The notes: generated by a model from the letters alone, not told the origin. Numbered from the stretch's first letter, positions 51,476 through 59,448 are shown. The stretch is 64,000 bases of DNA from an uncultured Oscillospiraceae bacterium (GCA_934591815.1 CAKTPV010000004.1:50732-114731); one strand, 5' to 3'. Translations and numbers: made by a program.

Positions 51476-51682
51476 TTAAAAATAAAACAGTTCTTCAAAT
51501 TTCTTGTCCAGAGCAATGCAGAGGATCAATGCCAGCTTTGCGGTGGGATTGAATTGCCCTGTTTCAATGGAACTGATTGTGTTTCTCGATACACCAATCA
51601 TTTCCGCCAGTTGTGTTTGGGATAGCTTTTTCTCTGCGCGTGCTTCCTTGAGGTTGTTTTTCAATTTCAGCTCGTCATTCAT
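51476..51682 (-). CDS. Small XRE-family repressor
   Basis: 68 residues from ATG 51682 (GGAGG upstream; start overlaps the previous stop). Nearly all of it is one helix-turn-helix: LKEARAEKKLSQTQLAEMIG then VSRNTISSIETGQFNPTAKL. This Cro/SinR-like type is usually autoregulatory. Two matching dyads lie in the operon promoter at 52029-52074. Confidence 0.88.
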   Translation of the reverse strand: MNDELKLKNNLKEARAEKKLSQTQLAEMIGVSRNTISSIETGQFNPTAKLALILCIALDKKFEELFYF

Positions 51683-52008
51683 TCCTTGACCTCCACAAGC
51701 CGCAGGATAAAAAAGACAAGAAATGTGAGGCACATCGCCAAATAGAGAATGCCGAGGATCAAGTCGGTTTTTCTCTTTAGCCTTGCATACTTTACAAGAG
51801 TGTGGGTGGTAAGGATGCTAAAATAAACAACCCACGGACTTAGAAAGTATGTTTTTGTAAAGATACGAAAGATAAGCGTGAGAACAACGCAGACCGCAGC
51901 ACCAACACGACCGGCAATATTTCCTGCCTGCGCGGTTACTTCCATCTCCGCCAAATCCCTGTTTTTGTTCTCTCTGCGGCTGCTTTCCAAAATCTTCTCT
52001 TTATTCAT
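51679..52008 (-). CDS. DUF6442-like membrane protein
   Basis: 109 residues from ATG 52008 (AAAGGAGC upstream). A cytoplasmic N-terminus (NKEKILESSRRENKNRDLAE) is followed by three to four helices. This protein, a small XRE repressor and another membrane protein form a compact operon, an arrangement I have seen in Firmicutes but whose function is unknown to me. Confidence 0.7.
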   Translation of the reverse strand: MNKEKILESSRRENKNRDLAEMEVTAQAGNIAGRVGAAVCVVLTLIFRIFTKTYFLSPWVVYFSILTTHTLVKYARLKRKTDLILGILYLAMCLTFLVFFILRLVEVKE

Positions 52009-52028
52009 TGAACAGAATCGCTCCTTTC

Positions 52029-52074
52029 CAAGTTTTCTTGTCATTATTATATCGTTGCCAAGTAAACTTGTCAA
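52029..52074 (-). promoter_or_regulatory. Promoter with two dyad operators
   Basis: Minus strand: TTGACA (52069-52074), 17 bp, TATAAT (52046-52051). Dyads CAAGTAAACTTG (52059-52070) and CAAGTTTTCTTG (52029-52040) overlap the -35 end and the transcript start. They share CAAGT/ACTTG or CAAG/CTTG half-sites with centres 30 bp apart. Likely bound by the operon's XRE repressor. Confidence 0.75.
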
Positions 52075-52106
52075 GCGCAATTATCTTACCGTCCGGCGTC
52101 TTTTCC

Positions 52107-52212
52107 ATGAACGCCGCACTTTTTCGCTGCCTCGCTTGCCGCCCTGCGGCGTTCTGCGCTGTATGGGGAAGGCAATGAAAAAGCGCAACCGATTTTTGTC
52201 GATTGCGCTTTG
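52107..52212. repeat. 106-bp intergenic repeat, copy B
   Basis: Same length and closely similar sequence as 47374-47479, ending in the AAAGCGCAA/TTGCGCTTT hairpin. It lies directly 3' of the minus-strand lipoprotein gene and can serve as its terminator. Confidence 0.8.
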
Positions 52213-52222
52213 GTGTTTTTGA

Positions 52223-53482
52223 TTATCGGCCGTTCGAGGCTGTACCGCACTGTGTGCACGGTAAAAACTCGGTTAAAATCACAGTGCCGTCTTTGCCGCT
52301 CATATTGATGGAATAGCTTATGGTTTCGCCGCTACCGTTCACATAGGATACCCCGTAATACGGCAGCAGACCATAGAATGTCATATTCAGCAGCAACGGA
52401 CGATCCGGTGATAGCTCGTCCAGAGCGTACAGCTCTTCTGTGAAAAACGATAGGCTGCTGCTCATAGAAGCCTCGATTCCCAGCACCTTGAAGTCCTTTA
52501 CGGCATACTCGCAGGAAAGCAGCACCCTGGCCAGCGGCTCTGCCGTACTGACGGAAACCTCGTGGTAATCGGAAAGGCCGACCAACACATCCTCCGCCCA
52601 ATGCGCCTGAACCGCCGGTTCAAACGCCTGCCGGATACGCTGCAAAGTGTGTGCTTTTTCCGCCTCTTCGGTTTCTCCGTTATACAAATCCCACGGCAGG
52701 AAGCGGTAGGGCGGGAAGTCTCCGGTTCCCCCTTTTGTCACAAAATAGGTGTACTGCTCATAGGCGCAGAGCCTGCCGTCCGCATCGAGATACATTCCGC
52801 CCGCCCACGGAATATCATCGGGAGAAGCCGTCAGAAACGCGGGTTCCCAGCAATAGACCGTGTAGTTGCCGCTTTCATCCGTAAGGACTTCTTTTTGATA
52901 AAACTGCACAACCTCATAGCCGGTGAGGATATCCGTTCGGGAGGGAGAGGCGCACTGCGCGGCCAATCGCTGCGCCCGCTGGTCAAGAATGGCCTGATGG
53001 TATTCATAAGCGTCTTTGTCTACCTGTACTTCGGTGCGGTAACCGTTGCGGATCAGCCAGTAGAGCGTTTCGTCCTCAAAGCTCATGCGATGGCTGTCTC
53101 CTTTTCCGTTGAAATAAATGCCGTTTATATGGTTTTCATCCAATCCGGCAAAGAAAACGAAGTGTTCGTCAGATGAGTTATATGCGTCAGGCTCCCCGGA
53201 GAGGTATATCTCCATCGTATAATGGTCCAAGCCTTGACCGGGCTGCTCGCTATGGTGTTCCGCTGCGGCATTGAGGACGGAGGCCATGTCTTCGGTGCTT
53301 ACATGCTCACGAGAAAAGAATGATGAGATATATTTGATTTCCTCTGCTTTTACCGTTGCCATCCGCTCAACGATCCCAGCTTTTGCAGAGTCGCCGTCGG
53401 CTGGCTCGTTTGGCTTTGCGCCGCAGCCCGCTGTCAGCAGGCAGAGCGCAAGCGTCAGCACAATAATTGGCAGTCGTTTCAT
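52223..53482 (-). CDS. Predicted lipoprotein, unknown function
   Basis: 419 residues from ATG 53482 (AAAGGAGG upstream; TTG/ATG codons further up lack support). Signal RLPIIVLTLALCLLTAGC with lipobox LTAGC, so it is a lipid-anchored extracytoplasmic protein. Two or more globular domains (FAGLDENHINGIYFNGKG, YTVYCWEPAFLTASPDDI) follow; no known catalytic motif. It neighbours an ECF sigma/anti-sigma pair, so it may be part of an envelope-stress regulon. Confidence 0.78.
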   Translation of the reverse strand: MKRLPIIVLTLALCLLTAGCGAKPNEPADGDSAKAGIVERMATVKAEEIKYISSFFSREHVSTEDMASVLNAAAEHHSEQPGQGLDHYTMEIYLSGEPDAYNSSDEHFVFFAGLDENHINGIYFNGKGDSHRMSFEDETLYWLIRNGYRTEVQVDKDAYEYHQAILDQRAQRLAAQCASPSRTDILTGYEVVQFYQKEVLTDESGNYTVYCWEPAFLTASPDDIPWAGGMYLDADGRLCAYEQYTYFVTKGGTGDFPPYRFLPWDLYNGETEEAEKAHTLQRIRQAFEPAVQAHWAEDVLVGLSDYHEVSVSTAEPLARVLLSCEYAVKDFKVLGIEASMSSSLSFFTEELYALDELSPDRPLLLNMTFYGLLPYYGVSYVNGSGETISYSINMSGKDGTVILTEFLPCTQCGTASNGR

Positions 53483-53548
53483 AAAAGTGTTCCTCCTTTC
53501 GGGCATATCCTCATCTTTCGTTTTGTGCGGATAAACTTATCCAATATG

Positions 53549-53578
53549 ATTGTACCATGCAAAGCGCGAACTTTTCAA
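53549..53578 (-). promoter_or_regulatory. Sigma-70-type promoter for the lipoprotein gene
   Basis: Minus strand: TTGAAA, 18 bp, TACAAT, about 65 bp before the start codon. The surrounding about 45 bp repeats the promoter region at 47312-47341. Confidence 0.68.
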
Positions 53579-53581
53579 TTC

Positions 53582-54334
53582 CTAATCTGCCGCAATAGCT
53601 TTCAGCATAGAGACAAAGCCCGATTCATCGGCGGTAAAGGATTCAACATACAGCTCACAGCCGTTCAGTTCAAAAACAGCGTAGTAGCAGGTTTCGGACG
53701 TGTCCTTGTAGCGGCAGAGATACATCTCCGTTCCACTAATTTTGGATTTTGATGCGCCGCTCTGATACCAACTGTTCAGGTATTCTCCGGCGCGGGTATT
53801 CTTGCCGATGCAAATAAGAACCTCCTGCGTTCCGTCCTCCGACGCATAGGCAAACCAGTTCAAATCGAATGTACCGTCAAAGTAAAAACCGTGCGGGTGC
53901 AACTCTCCCTGCTCCGCAAATGTTCCGATGGCGGTCAAACGGTCGGCAAGGTCGATTCCGTAGTATTCAAACATTTCCTCGCTGCTTTTCCTGATGAGCG
54001 TATCTTCGCTCAAATTGGGAAGTAGCATCTGCGGCAGCTCTGCAACCTCATTCACATTGATAACGTCCGCAGTCTTGTCAACAACGGAACTGCCCGGATT
54101 GATCGGGTCATCAACAACGGTGCCGTTCGGATTGTTGGGGCTTGTGATGCCATGCTGACCCAGAAAGTTTGGCAAAACATAGATTGCAGCGGCAAGCATG
54201 ACAACAAGGCAGGCAGCCATATAGCCGCCTTTCAACCAACTGTGCGATTTCCGCTTGCTCGCATAGTTTGCGGCTTCCTCATAATATTTGTCAGAGACCT
54301 CGTTCATCGCTTCAAAAAATCGTCTTGTGTTCAT
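53582..54334 (-). CDS. Anti-sigma-like membrane protein
   Basis: 250 residues. Cytoplasmic N-terminus (MNTRRFFEAMNEVSDKYYEE), one membrane helix (GGYMAACLVVMLAAAIYVLP, about residues 36-56) and an extracytoplasmic domain. It is encoded immediately after an ECF sigma factor with a 4-bp overlap, the standard sigma/anti-sigma order. It should hold the sigma factor at the membrane until a signal arrives. Confidence 0.78.
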   Translation of the reverse strand: MNTRRFFEAMNEVSDKYYEEAANYASKRKSHSWLKGGYMAACLVVMLAAAIYVLPNFLGQHGITSPNNPNGTVVDDPINPGSSVVDKTADVINVNEVAELPQMLLPNLSEDTLIRKSSEEMFEYYGIDLADRLTAIGTFAEQGELHPHGFYFDGTFDLNWFAYASEDGTQEVLICIGKNTRAGEYLNSWYQSGASKSKISGTEMYLCRYKDTSETCYYAVFELNGCELYVESFTADESGFVSMLKAIAAD

Positions 54335-54891
54335 ACGAATACCTTCCTTTCCATCAAGTATTTCTTCATCTTCCGGCGGATACGGGCAAGTCGGACAGAT
54401 ACGTTTTTTTCGGATAAGTCTACACGGTTTGCTATCTCTGCATAGGTATCAAAATAAGCATAGCGGCGCATGAAGATGATACGATTCTCCACACTTAACG
54501 TATCAAGAAAAGCGTCGATGATGGCGGCTAACTCCTTTGCTTCAATTTCCGCTTCCACCGTGTTTTGGGCGGGCAGATAGGCTTCCATCTCCTGCATGGC
54601 AACTTCACAGACGCTTTTCCGCTTTGCAGCCTCGTTTCGGTAAAGGAGCTTCAATGAAATGTTCCGAACGATTTTGCAGATATACGCCTGCAAGGATTGC
54701 GGCTTTGTCGGTGGTATTGTGTTCCATGCGCCTAAATAAGCGTCGTTGACGCATTCCTCCGCATCATATCTGTTATTTACGATGTTGTATGAGAGCTTGT
54801 GACATACCTTGCCATATTTCGTATCCAGCTCTTGGATTGCTTGCTGGTCACGCTCAAAAAACAACTCAATGATTCTTATATCTTCCATCAT
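54331..54891 (-). CDS. ECF-type RNA polymerase sigma factor
   Basis: 186 residues from ATG 54891, eight bases after GGAGG (a GTG at 54897 is less likely). Region 2 pattern CHKLSYNIVNNRYDAEECVN, then DAYLGAWNTIPP. Region 4 pattern LSVENRIIFMRRYAYFDTYA, then EIANRVDLSEKNVSVRLARI. Transcribed with the anti-sigma-like gene. Confidence 0.88.
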   Translation of the reverse strand: MMEDIRIIELFFERDQQAIQELDTKYGKVCHKLSYNIVNNRYDAEECVNDAYLGAWNTIPPTKPQSLQAYICKIVRNISLKLLYRNEAAKRKSVCEVAMQEMEAYLPAQNTVEAEIEAKELAAIIDAFLDTLSVENRIIFMRRYAYFDTYAEIANRVDLSEKNVSVRLARIRRKMKKYLMERKVFV

Positions 54892-55344
54892 CCGCACCGC
54901 CTCCTTTCCGGCTTCACTATATAAGTACGGTTTTAGGGCGAAAAACTACAGGTTGCGCGTGGTTTTTTTAAAAATTATAGCAGATTTTTGTGAACGCTTC
55001 TACCCATGCCGTTTACGCTGTTTTTCTTCGCCGCTTTGCTTGCAGCTCTCCGGCGTTCCTCACTGTATGGGGCGGTCAGCCGAAAGGAGAAGCGCCCCTT
55101 GCGGACTTCAAACTCCATGCAGCCCGTGTCCGGGTCTGCGTCGGTCTGGCGGCACTCGCCGGGGTAAGCTGAGGCGTAGGCGGTCAGCCTGTTCTTGAGG
55201 GCGGTGTTGTGGGTGCGGATAAAGGGCTGTAATTTTGCTATATCTTATCTCCACAGAAAGCGGTGTATATTTCAAATCTTTCTACTTGTTGCAAGAGAGT
55301 ACCACATGGTATAATAAAAACAGCTATAACTGGGAGCTCAAACT
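54892..55344. other. Divergent intergenic region between two sigma operons
   Basis: No gene. It holds the upstream regions of both sigma operons, a degenerate third copy of the intergenic repeat at about 55020-55080, and G+C-rich remnant sequence to about 55230 before the A+T-rich promoter of the rightward sigma gene. Confidence 0.6.
55286..55315 (+). promoter_or_regulatory. Promoter of the rightward sigma operon
   Basis: TTGTTG, 18 bp, TATAAT; 30 bp before the ATG at 55345. Whether vegetative sigma or the encoded ECF factor uses it cannot be told from sequence. Confidence 0.55.
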
Positions 55345-55863
55345 ATGTTGATTTATTTACAGATGCTGGGATCTCCAGAGGAGAAGTCAATATTGGAGCA
55401 GATATATCTGGAGTACCGTGGTCTCATGTATCATGTGGCCTACGAAATTTTACATAACGAGCAAGATGCCGAGGACGCTGTCCATCACGCTTTTGTAAAG
55501 ATAGCAGAGAATATTAAAAAAATTACTGATCCAGTGTGTCCAAAAACGCATAGCTATGTCGTTACAATAGTTGAACACCAGGCAATAGATCAGTATAGGC
55601 GGTTACAAAAACACCCTTCTGTCGAACTGATCGAGGAAATTCAAGGCACAAATGCTCATTATGAAGGGGATAACGATTTGACAAAATGTATTTTGAAATT
55701 GCCTGCAAGGTATCGAGAAATGATTTTGCTGCGTTATCATCATGGGTACACTGTTAGAGAAATCGCAAAGGTGTTGGGGCTGTCGTTGCCGACCGCAATT
55801 AAATTGGATCAACGGGCCAAAAGCAGATTGAAAAAAATGTGTGAAGAGGAGGGAATCCTGTGA
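55345..55863 (+). CDS. ECF-type RNA polymerase sigma factor
   Basis: 172 residues. Region 2 (YRGLMYHVAYEILHNEQDAE, then DAVHHAFVKIAEN) and region 4 (LPARYREMILLRYHHGYTVR, then EIAKVLGLSLPTAIKLDQRA). GTGA overlap with the anti-sigma-like gene. Different in sequence from the leftward sigma factor, so not a recent duplicate. Confidence 0.9.
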   Translation: MLIYLQMLGSPEEKSILEQIYLEYRGLMYHVAYEILHNEQDAEDAVHHAFVKIAENIKKITDPVCPKTHSYVVTIVEHQAIDQYRRLQKHPSVELIEEIQGTNAHYEGDNDLTKCILKLPARYREMILLRYHHGYTVREIAKVLGLSLPTAIKLDQRAKSRLKKMCEEEGIL

Positions 55864-56534
55864 TAAGCGAGGAAATGATAAAAAATGCAGCAACTGAAGC
55901 AGATCAGGCAATCAGGGATTCGCTTCCTGCTCCGGCAAAATGTGAGCATAAGTTTTCTCCATTGTTTCAAAGAAAAATGTGCCGATCCTTCCGTATGGTA
56001 AAACATCCTGTGATTTATAAACTGCTCCGATATGCAGCCTGTTTCGTTCTTGCGGCAGCTCTTGCCAGCGGTACATGGCTGACTGCGAATGCTGAAGCAC
56101 GAACTGCTTTTTTTGCATGGATGCGAGAGCAGTACGAGGCTTTTGTTGAGTACAGATTTACTGGTGAGGCATCTCAAGAAAATGAATCTGCAGATTATGA
56201 ATTGACATGGTTGCCTGAAGGGTTCTCTCTACAAAAAGAGCAGAACCTTGACGGCGGCACATATCTAACCTATACCGATGATTCAGGACAGCGTATTATA
56301 TTTTCCTGTTTGAAGGGTGATGATGCAGCAAGCCTGTTTGTTACATCCGACTATACGGAGGTTCAGTCGACTCAAGTCGGAGATATCTGCGCAGATTTCT
56401 ATCAAGCCGACGGAGAAGCATCCTCCAATATGCTTGTCTGGTCATCAGCAGAAAATGATCTCGTTTTTTATATTATGGCAGACATTCCCGAGTCTACTAT
56501 GATAAAAATGGCAGAAGGTGTCCAAAAAAAATAA
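55860..56534 (+). CDS. DUF4367-type anti-sigma/signal protein
   Basis: 224 residues, GTG 55860 after GAGGAGGG. Cytoplasmic N-terminus, one membrane helix (LLRYAACFVLAAALASGTWL, about residues 55-75), then an extracytoplasmic DUF4367-like domain (ELTWLPEGFSLQKEQNLDGG, TYTDDSGQRIIFSCLKG is the following strand pair). Paired with the sigma factor as its probable membrane antagonist or sensor. Confidence 0.85.
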   Translation: MISEEMIKNAATEADQAIRDSLPAPAKCEHKFSPLFQRKMCRSFRMVKHPVIYKLLRYAACFVLAAALASGTWLTANAEARTAFFAWMREQYEAFVEYRFTGEASQENESADYELTWLPEGFSLQKEQNLDGGTYLTYTDDSGQRIIFSCLKGDDAASLFVTSDYTEVQSTQVGDICADFYQADGEASSNMLVWSSAENDLVFYIMADIPESTMIKMAEGVQKK

Positions 56535-56564
56535 TTCTAAAAAAACCGAATCCAACTGTCCAAA

Positions 56565-56613
56565 ATGACCTCCTTTATTCGTTTACAGGGTATAAGCGAA
56601 TAAAGGAGGTCAT
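56565..56613 (+). promoter_or_regulatory. 17-bp hairpin that buries the ribosome-binding site
   Basis: ATGACCTCCTTTATTCG (56565-56581) is the exact reverse complement of CGAATAAAGGAGGTCAT (56597-56613), with a 15-base loop. The right arm contains the GGAGG (56605-56609) for the TTG start at 56618. No T-run follows, so it looks like a translational switch rather than a terminator. Confidence 0.8.
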
Positions 56614-56617
56614 CCCT

Positions 56618-56968
56618 TTGAAAAAACATTTCTTCCCCATCATGTGTGCATTCCTCGTGCTACTCTCATCTACTGCCCATGCAGCAACGAGAGCAGCAGC
56701 GGTTGTTCCCCGTATCTCTTTTAATGGAACAACTGCCTCCTGTACGGTGTTTGTTGCTGCGGATCGACCGACTGATGACATTGAAGCTGTAATAAAGTTA
56801 TGGCAAGGAAGTAAGTGTATCGAAACTTGGGAAGCATCTTCTGTTGGAGATCTTGCCTTTAGTGGCACAGCAACGGTGTCGAGGGGAAAAACCTATCAAT
56901 TAACAGTCGATGTTACCCTTGAAGGCAAGGCACAGCCAAGATTTTCTGTCGAAGGAACTTGTCCATAA
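56618..56968 (+). CDS. Small secreted protein, unknown function
   Basis: 116 residues, TTG 56618. Signal peptide KKHFFPIMCAFLVLLSSTAH cleaved about residue 22, then a beta-sandwich-like region (ISFNGTTASCTVFVAADRPT, AFSGTATVSRGKTYQLTVDV). One Cys pair could form a disulfide. Downstream of the rightward sigma operon, so a possible regulon member. Translation is probably controlled by the hairpin over its ribosome site. Confidence 0.75.
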   Translation: MKKHFFPIMCAFLVLLSSTAHAATRAAAVVPRISFNGTTASCTVFVAADRPTDDIEAVIKLWQGSKCIETWEASSVGDLAFSGTATVSRGKTYQLTVDVTLEGKAQPRFSVEGTCP

Positions 56969-57036
56969 TACGGTGTATCACTGTAATTGAACAAATATGT
57001 GGAGACATCTTTTTTACCGGAAAGGAGTTGATACCG

Positions 57037-57069
57037 ATGTTTTCTTTTTTGATGACAGGATTTAGATGA
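57037..57069 (+). other. Possible 10-codon leader peptide
   Basis: AAAGGAG, 9-base spacer, then ATG TTT TCT TTT TTG ATG ACA GGA TTT AGA TGA (MFSFLMTGFR), ending 31 bp before the next start. Good ribosome site for such a short frame; may couple or attenuate translation. Confidence 0.4.
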
Positions 57070-57100
57070 TTTGTCGCCTTAATAGAAAGGAAGGTTGGAT

Positions 57101-57613
57101 ATGAAAAAACTGTTTTCTTTGTTGTTGGTCTGCGCTTTGGCCTTTACCATGAGCGTTTCCGCATTCGCAGCCGAGGCCGCACCCTCTACGGAAAAAGAAC
57201 CCCCGGCACAAACTGAAGTGGATGCAACTACACGTGCAGCAGATATCCCCACTGAGTCCGTTGCGTTGCCCTATTACGCAACGGTGGTTAATCTATGTGA
57301 AGGTTGCGGTACATACACCAGGTACTACTTTAATACCACCTCTGGCAAGTTGACGATTGGCGGAACGCTGAACAGCAGCGGCGACGAAAACAATAAATCT
57401 CGAAACGCCAAGATTGAACTGTATGAGGTCAACAAAAGCGGTGCCATTGACTCCTATACTGTATCGCAGTTCACCGAATCGACATCTTTGAGCCATACAT
57501 TCAGAAACCTGAGCGCGAACAAGAACTACTATATCCGTATTGTTAATACAACTGGTTGGGGCGGCCCCTTCACAGACCTGTGGTTGGGCGGAACTGTGAG
57601 TATCAGCCAATAA
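57101..57613 (+). CDS. Secreted protein with beta-sandwich-like domain
   Basis: 170 residues from ATG 57101. Signal KKLFSLLLVCALAFTMSVSA, cleaved after AFA about residue 24. A Thr/Glu/Pro linker leads to a C-terminal domain (YYFNTTSGKLTIGGTLNSSG, SLSHTFRNLSANKNYYIRIV) with a fibronectin/Ig-like look. No anchor motif. Follows the other small secreted protein. Confidence 0.72.
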   Translation: MKKLFSLLLVCALAFTMSVSAFAAEAAPSTEKEPPAQTEVDATTRAADIPTESVALPYYATVVNLCEGCGTYTRYYFNTTSGKLTIGGTLNSSGDENNKSRNAKIELYEVNKSGAIDSYTVSQFTESTSLSHTFRNLSANKNYYIRIVNTTGWGGPFTDLWLGGTVSISQ

Positions 57614-57680
57614 AATATATAACCGGTTGGGGGTGTCCTAAACAGGGCATCCCCTACCGGGGGATTATGGGGGATGGGAC

Positions 57681-58319
57681 ATGACAAGTTTGATACAATA
57701 TGTGAGCAGAATATTAATTATTTCACTTCCGGCAGTAGTTGTCTTTCTGTGCTTTATGCCATACCGCATGAGGGCACTGAAGGCCATGAATCTGCACTCT
57801 GGATGGCAACGCGAGATTGGCTTAATTCTATTTGTTGTATCTATTTTCGGTATCTTGGCTCTGACATTGTGGCCTACATATATTTGGGAAGATTCTCCTG
57901 GTATTTGGGGAGATATCCGCATTCTAATTGACCGCCCTGCTTGGAAATCCAGTTTAAGCGTAGTTCCATTCTCTGTATTCAAAGATTATTATGAGGATTT
58001 ATTGAAAAGTCCAGTGTACTTTTTTGTGACGCTCATTAACTTCTTTGGCAATTTGGCTATGTTTATCCCAATTGGATTTTTTTCCGCCCTTTTATTCCGA
58101 AATGCCACATTGAAACGATCTGCAATCATCGGTTTTGGAATGTCAACTTTTATAGAGTTTGCACAGTATTTCATTATGCGCAACACCGCTGTTGACGATA
58201 TTATTTTGAACACACTTGGGGCAATATGCGGTTATTGGGTGTACCGTTTGCTACGAAAGATGTTTCCAGGTTTCTCCCGCAAATTTATATGCAATATCAC
58301 ACAAGCAGCCGGGAATTGA
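57681..58319 (+). CDS. VanZ-family membrane protein
   Basis: 212 residues, about five helices. VanZ-type signature: FFGNLAMFIPIGFFSALLF, then STFIEFAQYFIMRNTAVDDI and LNTLGAICGYWVYRLL. VanZ relatives influence susceptibility to lipoglycopeptides such as teicoplanin, but no van operon is present, so the role is open. Confidence 0.88.
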   Translation: MTSLIQYVSRILIISLPAVVVFLCFMPYRMRALKAMNLHSGWQREIGLILFVVSIFGILALTLWPTYIWEDSPGIWGDIRILIDRPAWKSSLSVVPFSVFKDYYEDLLKSPVYFFVTLINFFGNLAMFIPIGFFSALLFRNATLKRSAIIGFGMSTFIEFAQYFIMRNTAVDDIILNTLGAICGYWVYRLLRKMFPGFSRKFICNITQAAGN

Positions 58320-58410
58320 TGATCATGCCGATGAAAAGGGCCTTTTGACCTCAACGTCATAATGTGATACCAACCACTTCACCCGAACAAAGGGAAAGAC
58401 TGTATCGCTC

Positions 58411-58669
58411 CGCCAAGGGGTAACTATACCTGTTTGCTGAACCGAGGAGGGGTTCAATATGACCCCACCGGAACAGCCCACTCTATCGGAGAATTAAGAC
58501 AGAGAAAGAACAAACACGGAAAGCTCTCATCCTGCAAGCTGGCTTAATTTCAGTTGTCATCCTCCTTCACGAAGATGTAGATGCTGTGATTGGATGGAGA
58601 AAAGAGCGTTTTACACAAAGGGCGAGAAAGTGCCAATGAAATGGCACATAGCCCCCCCAGCAATAGCAC
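58411..58669 (+). repeat. Long direct repeat, copy 2 (259 bp)
   Basis: Second copy of 44393-44650, same orientation. It runs up to 9 bp before the ATG of the next gene. The flanks 58320-58410 hold no gene; sequences outside the repeat differ between copies. Confidence 0.9.
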
Positions 58670-58678
58670 TCTATCCCT

Positions 58679-59353
58679 ATGTACCCGCACAATCAGAAGA
58701 TTTTGAAAGAACTGAAATATGCCCTCACCCGGCAGATTTGGAACAGGTTCACATCGTCCATCCGGGAGCCGCAGATGCAGGGTGTTTTGCAGGGATTTCG
58801 TGTGGTGGGAACCGGCACAAAGCGGGGAAAAGACTATCCGGTGGTGGCGTATCGGTACGGCGGCGCTGTGGAGCTGGAGAAGCTGCTGGACTATATTCCG
58901 GACAGCAACGGAGAACAGCAGCGCATACAGGCGCTCATGCGAAAGAGCCGCCTGTCGCTGGCCGAGGCGAAGGAGAAGTATCCGGACTGGTATGAGCGCC
59001 GGGTGGTGAAGAAGGAACGCCGGGGGCGCTGGACGGTGAAGCGGGATCTTTATGACTGGTGGCTGCACAGGATCGCCGATGAGATCCGGGTTGGGCATCG
59101 GTTCTACGGGATTATGACGCTTGCCATCTATGCCAAAAAGTGCGGCATAGACGAAGAAGAGCTGCGCCAGGACGCTTTCGCGCTGATTAAGCCATACGAC
59201 GATATGAGCGTGGAGGACATCAACCGCTTTACGAAGGACGATGTGGTGTGTGCTCTGGAGATGTTCAATGAGGACTATGTGACTTTTCCGAGGGACGATA
59301 TTGCAAAGATATCTGGTCTGACTATGCAAAAAATAAACAGCTTTTCATGCTGA
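58679..59353 (+). CDS. Hypothetical protein, probably 5'-truncated
   Basis: 224 residues. ATG 58679 is the first possible start after an in-frame TAG at 58664, has no ribosome site, and lies only 9 bp after the repeat, so the real N-terminus may have been replaced. Basic helical sequence (EKYPDWYERRVVKKERRGRW, DDVVCALEMFNEDYVTFPRD). It looks like a DNA-interacting or replication-type protein, but I do not recognise the family. Confidence 0.55.
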   Translation: MYPHNQKILKELKYALTRQIWNRFTSSIREPQMQGVLQGFRVVGTGTKRGKDYPVVAYRYGGAVELEKLLDYIPDSNGEQQRIQALMRKSRLSLAEAKEKYPDWYERRVVKKERRGRWTVKRDLYDWWLHRIADEIRVGHRFYGIMTLAIYAKKCGIDEEELRQDAFALIKPYDDMSVEDINRFTKDDVVCALEMFNEDYVTFPRDDIAKISGLTMQKINSFSC

Positions 59354-59378
59354 CACGGATAAAAAGGTAGTGTACAAT
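59350..59378 (+). promoter_or_regulatory. Promoter for the serine protease gene
   Basis: CTGACA, 17 bp, TACAAT, 70 bp before the ATG of the protease gene. Confidence 0.65.
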
Positions 59379-59448
59379 GACTATGTGTGGGAGTATAAGT
59401 GTAGTTACCATATTTAGACCGAATTATTTTCGGAGAAAGGAGTAAATC

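Noticed and set aside
47312-55080. Repeated intergenic segments considered as a CRISPR array or insertion-sequence ends
   Set aside because: Copies are kilobases apart, of irregular spacing, without terminal inverted repeats, target duplications or transposase genes.
58594-58995. 133-residue frame MEKRAFYTKGEK running from repeat copy 2 into the next gene
   Set aside because: Copy 1 has one C fewer and stops at once, and the downstream part is an out-of-frame reading of the 58679 gene.
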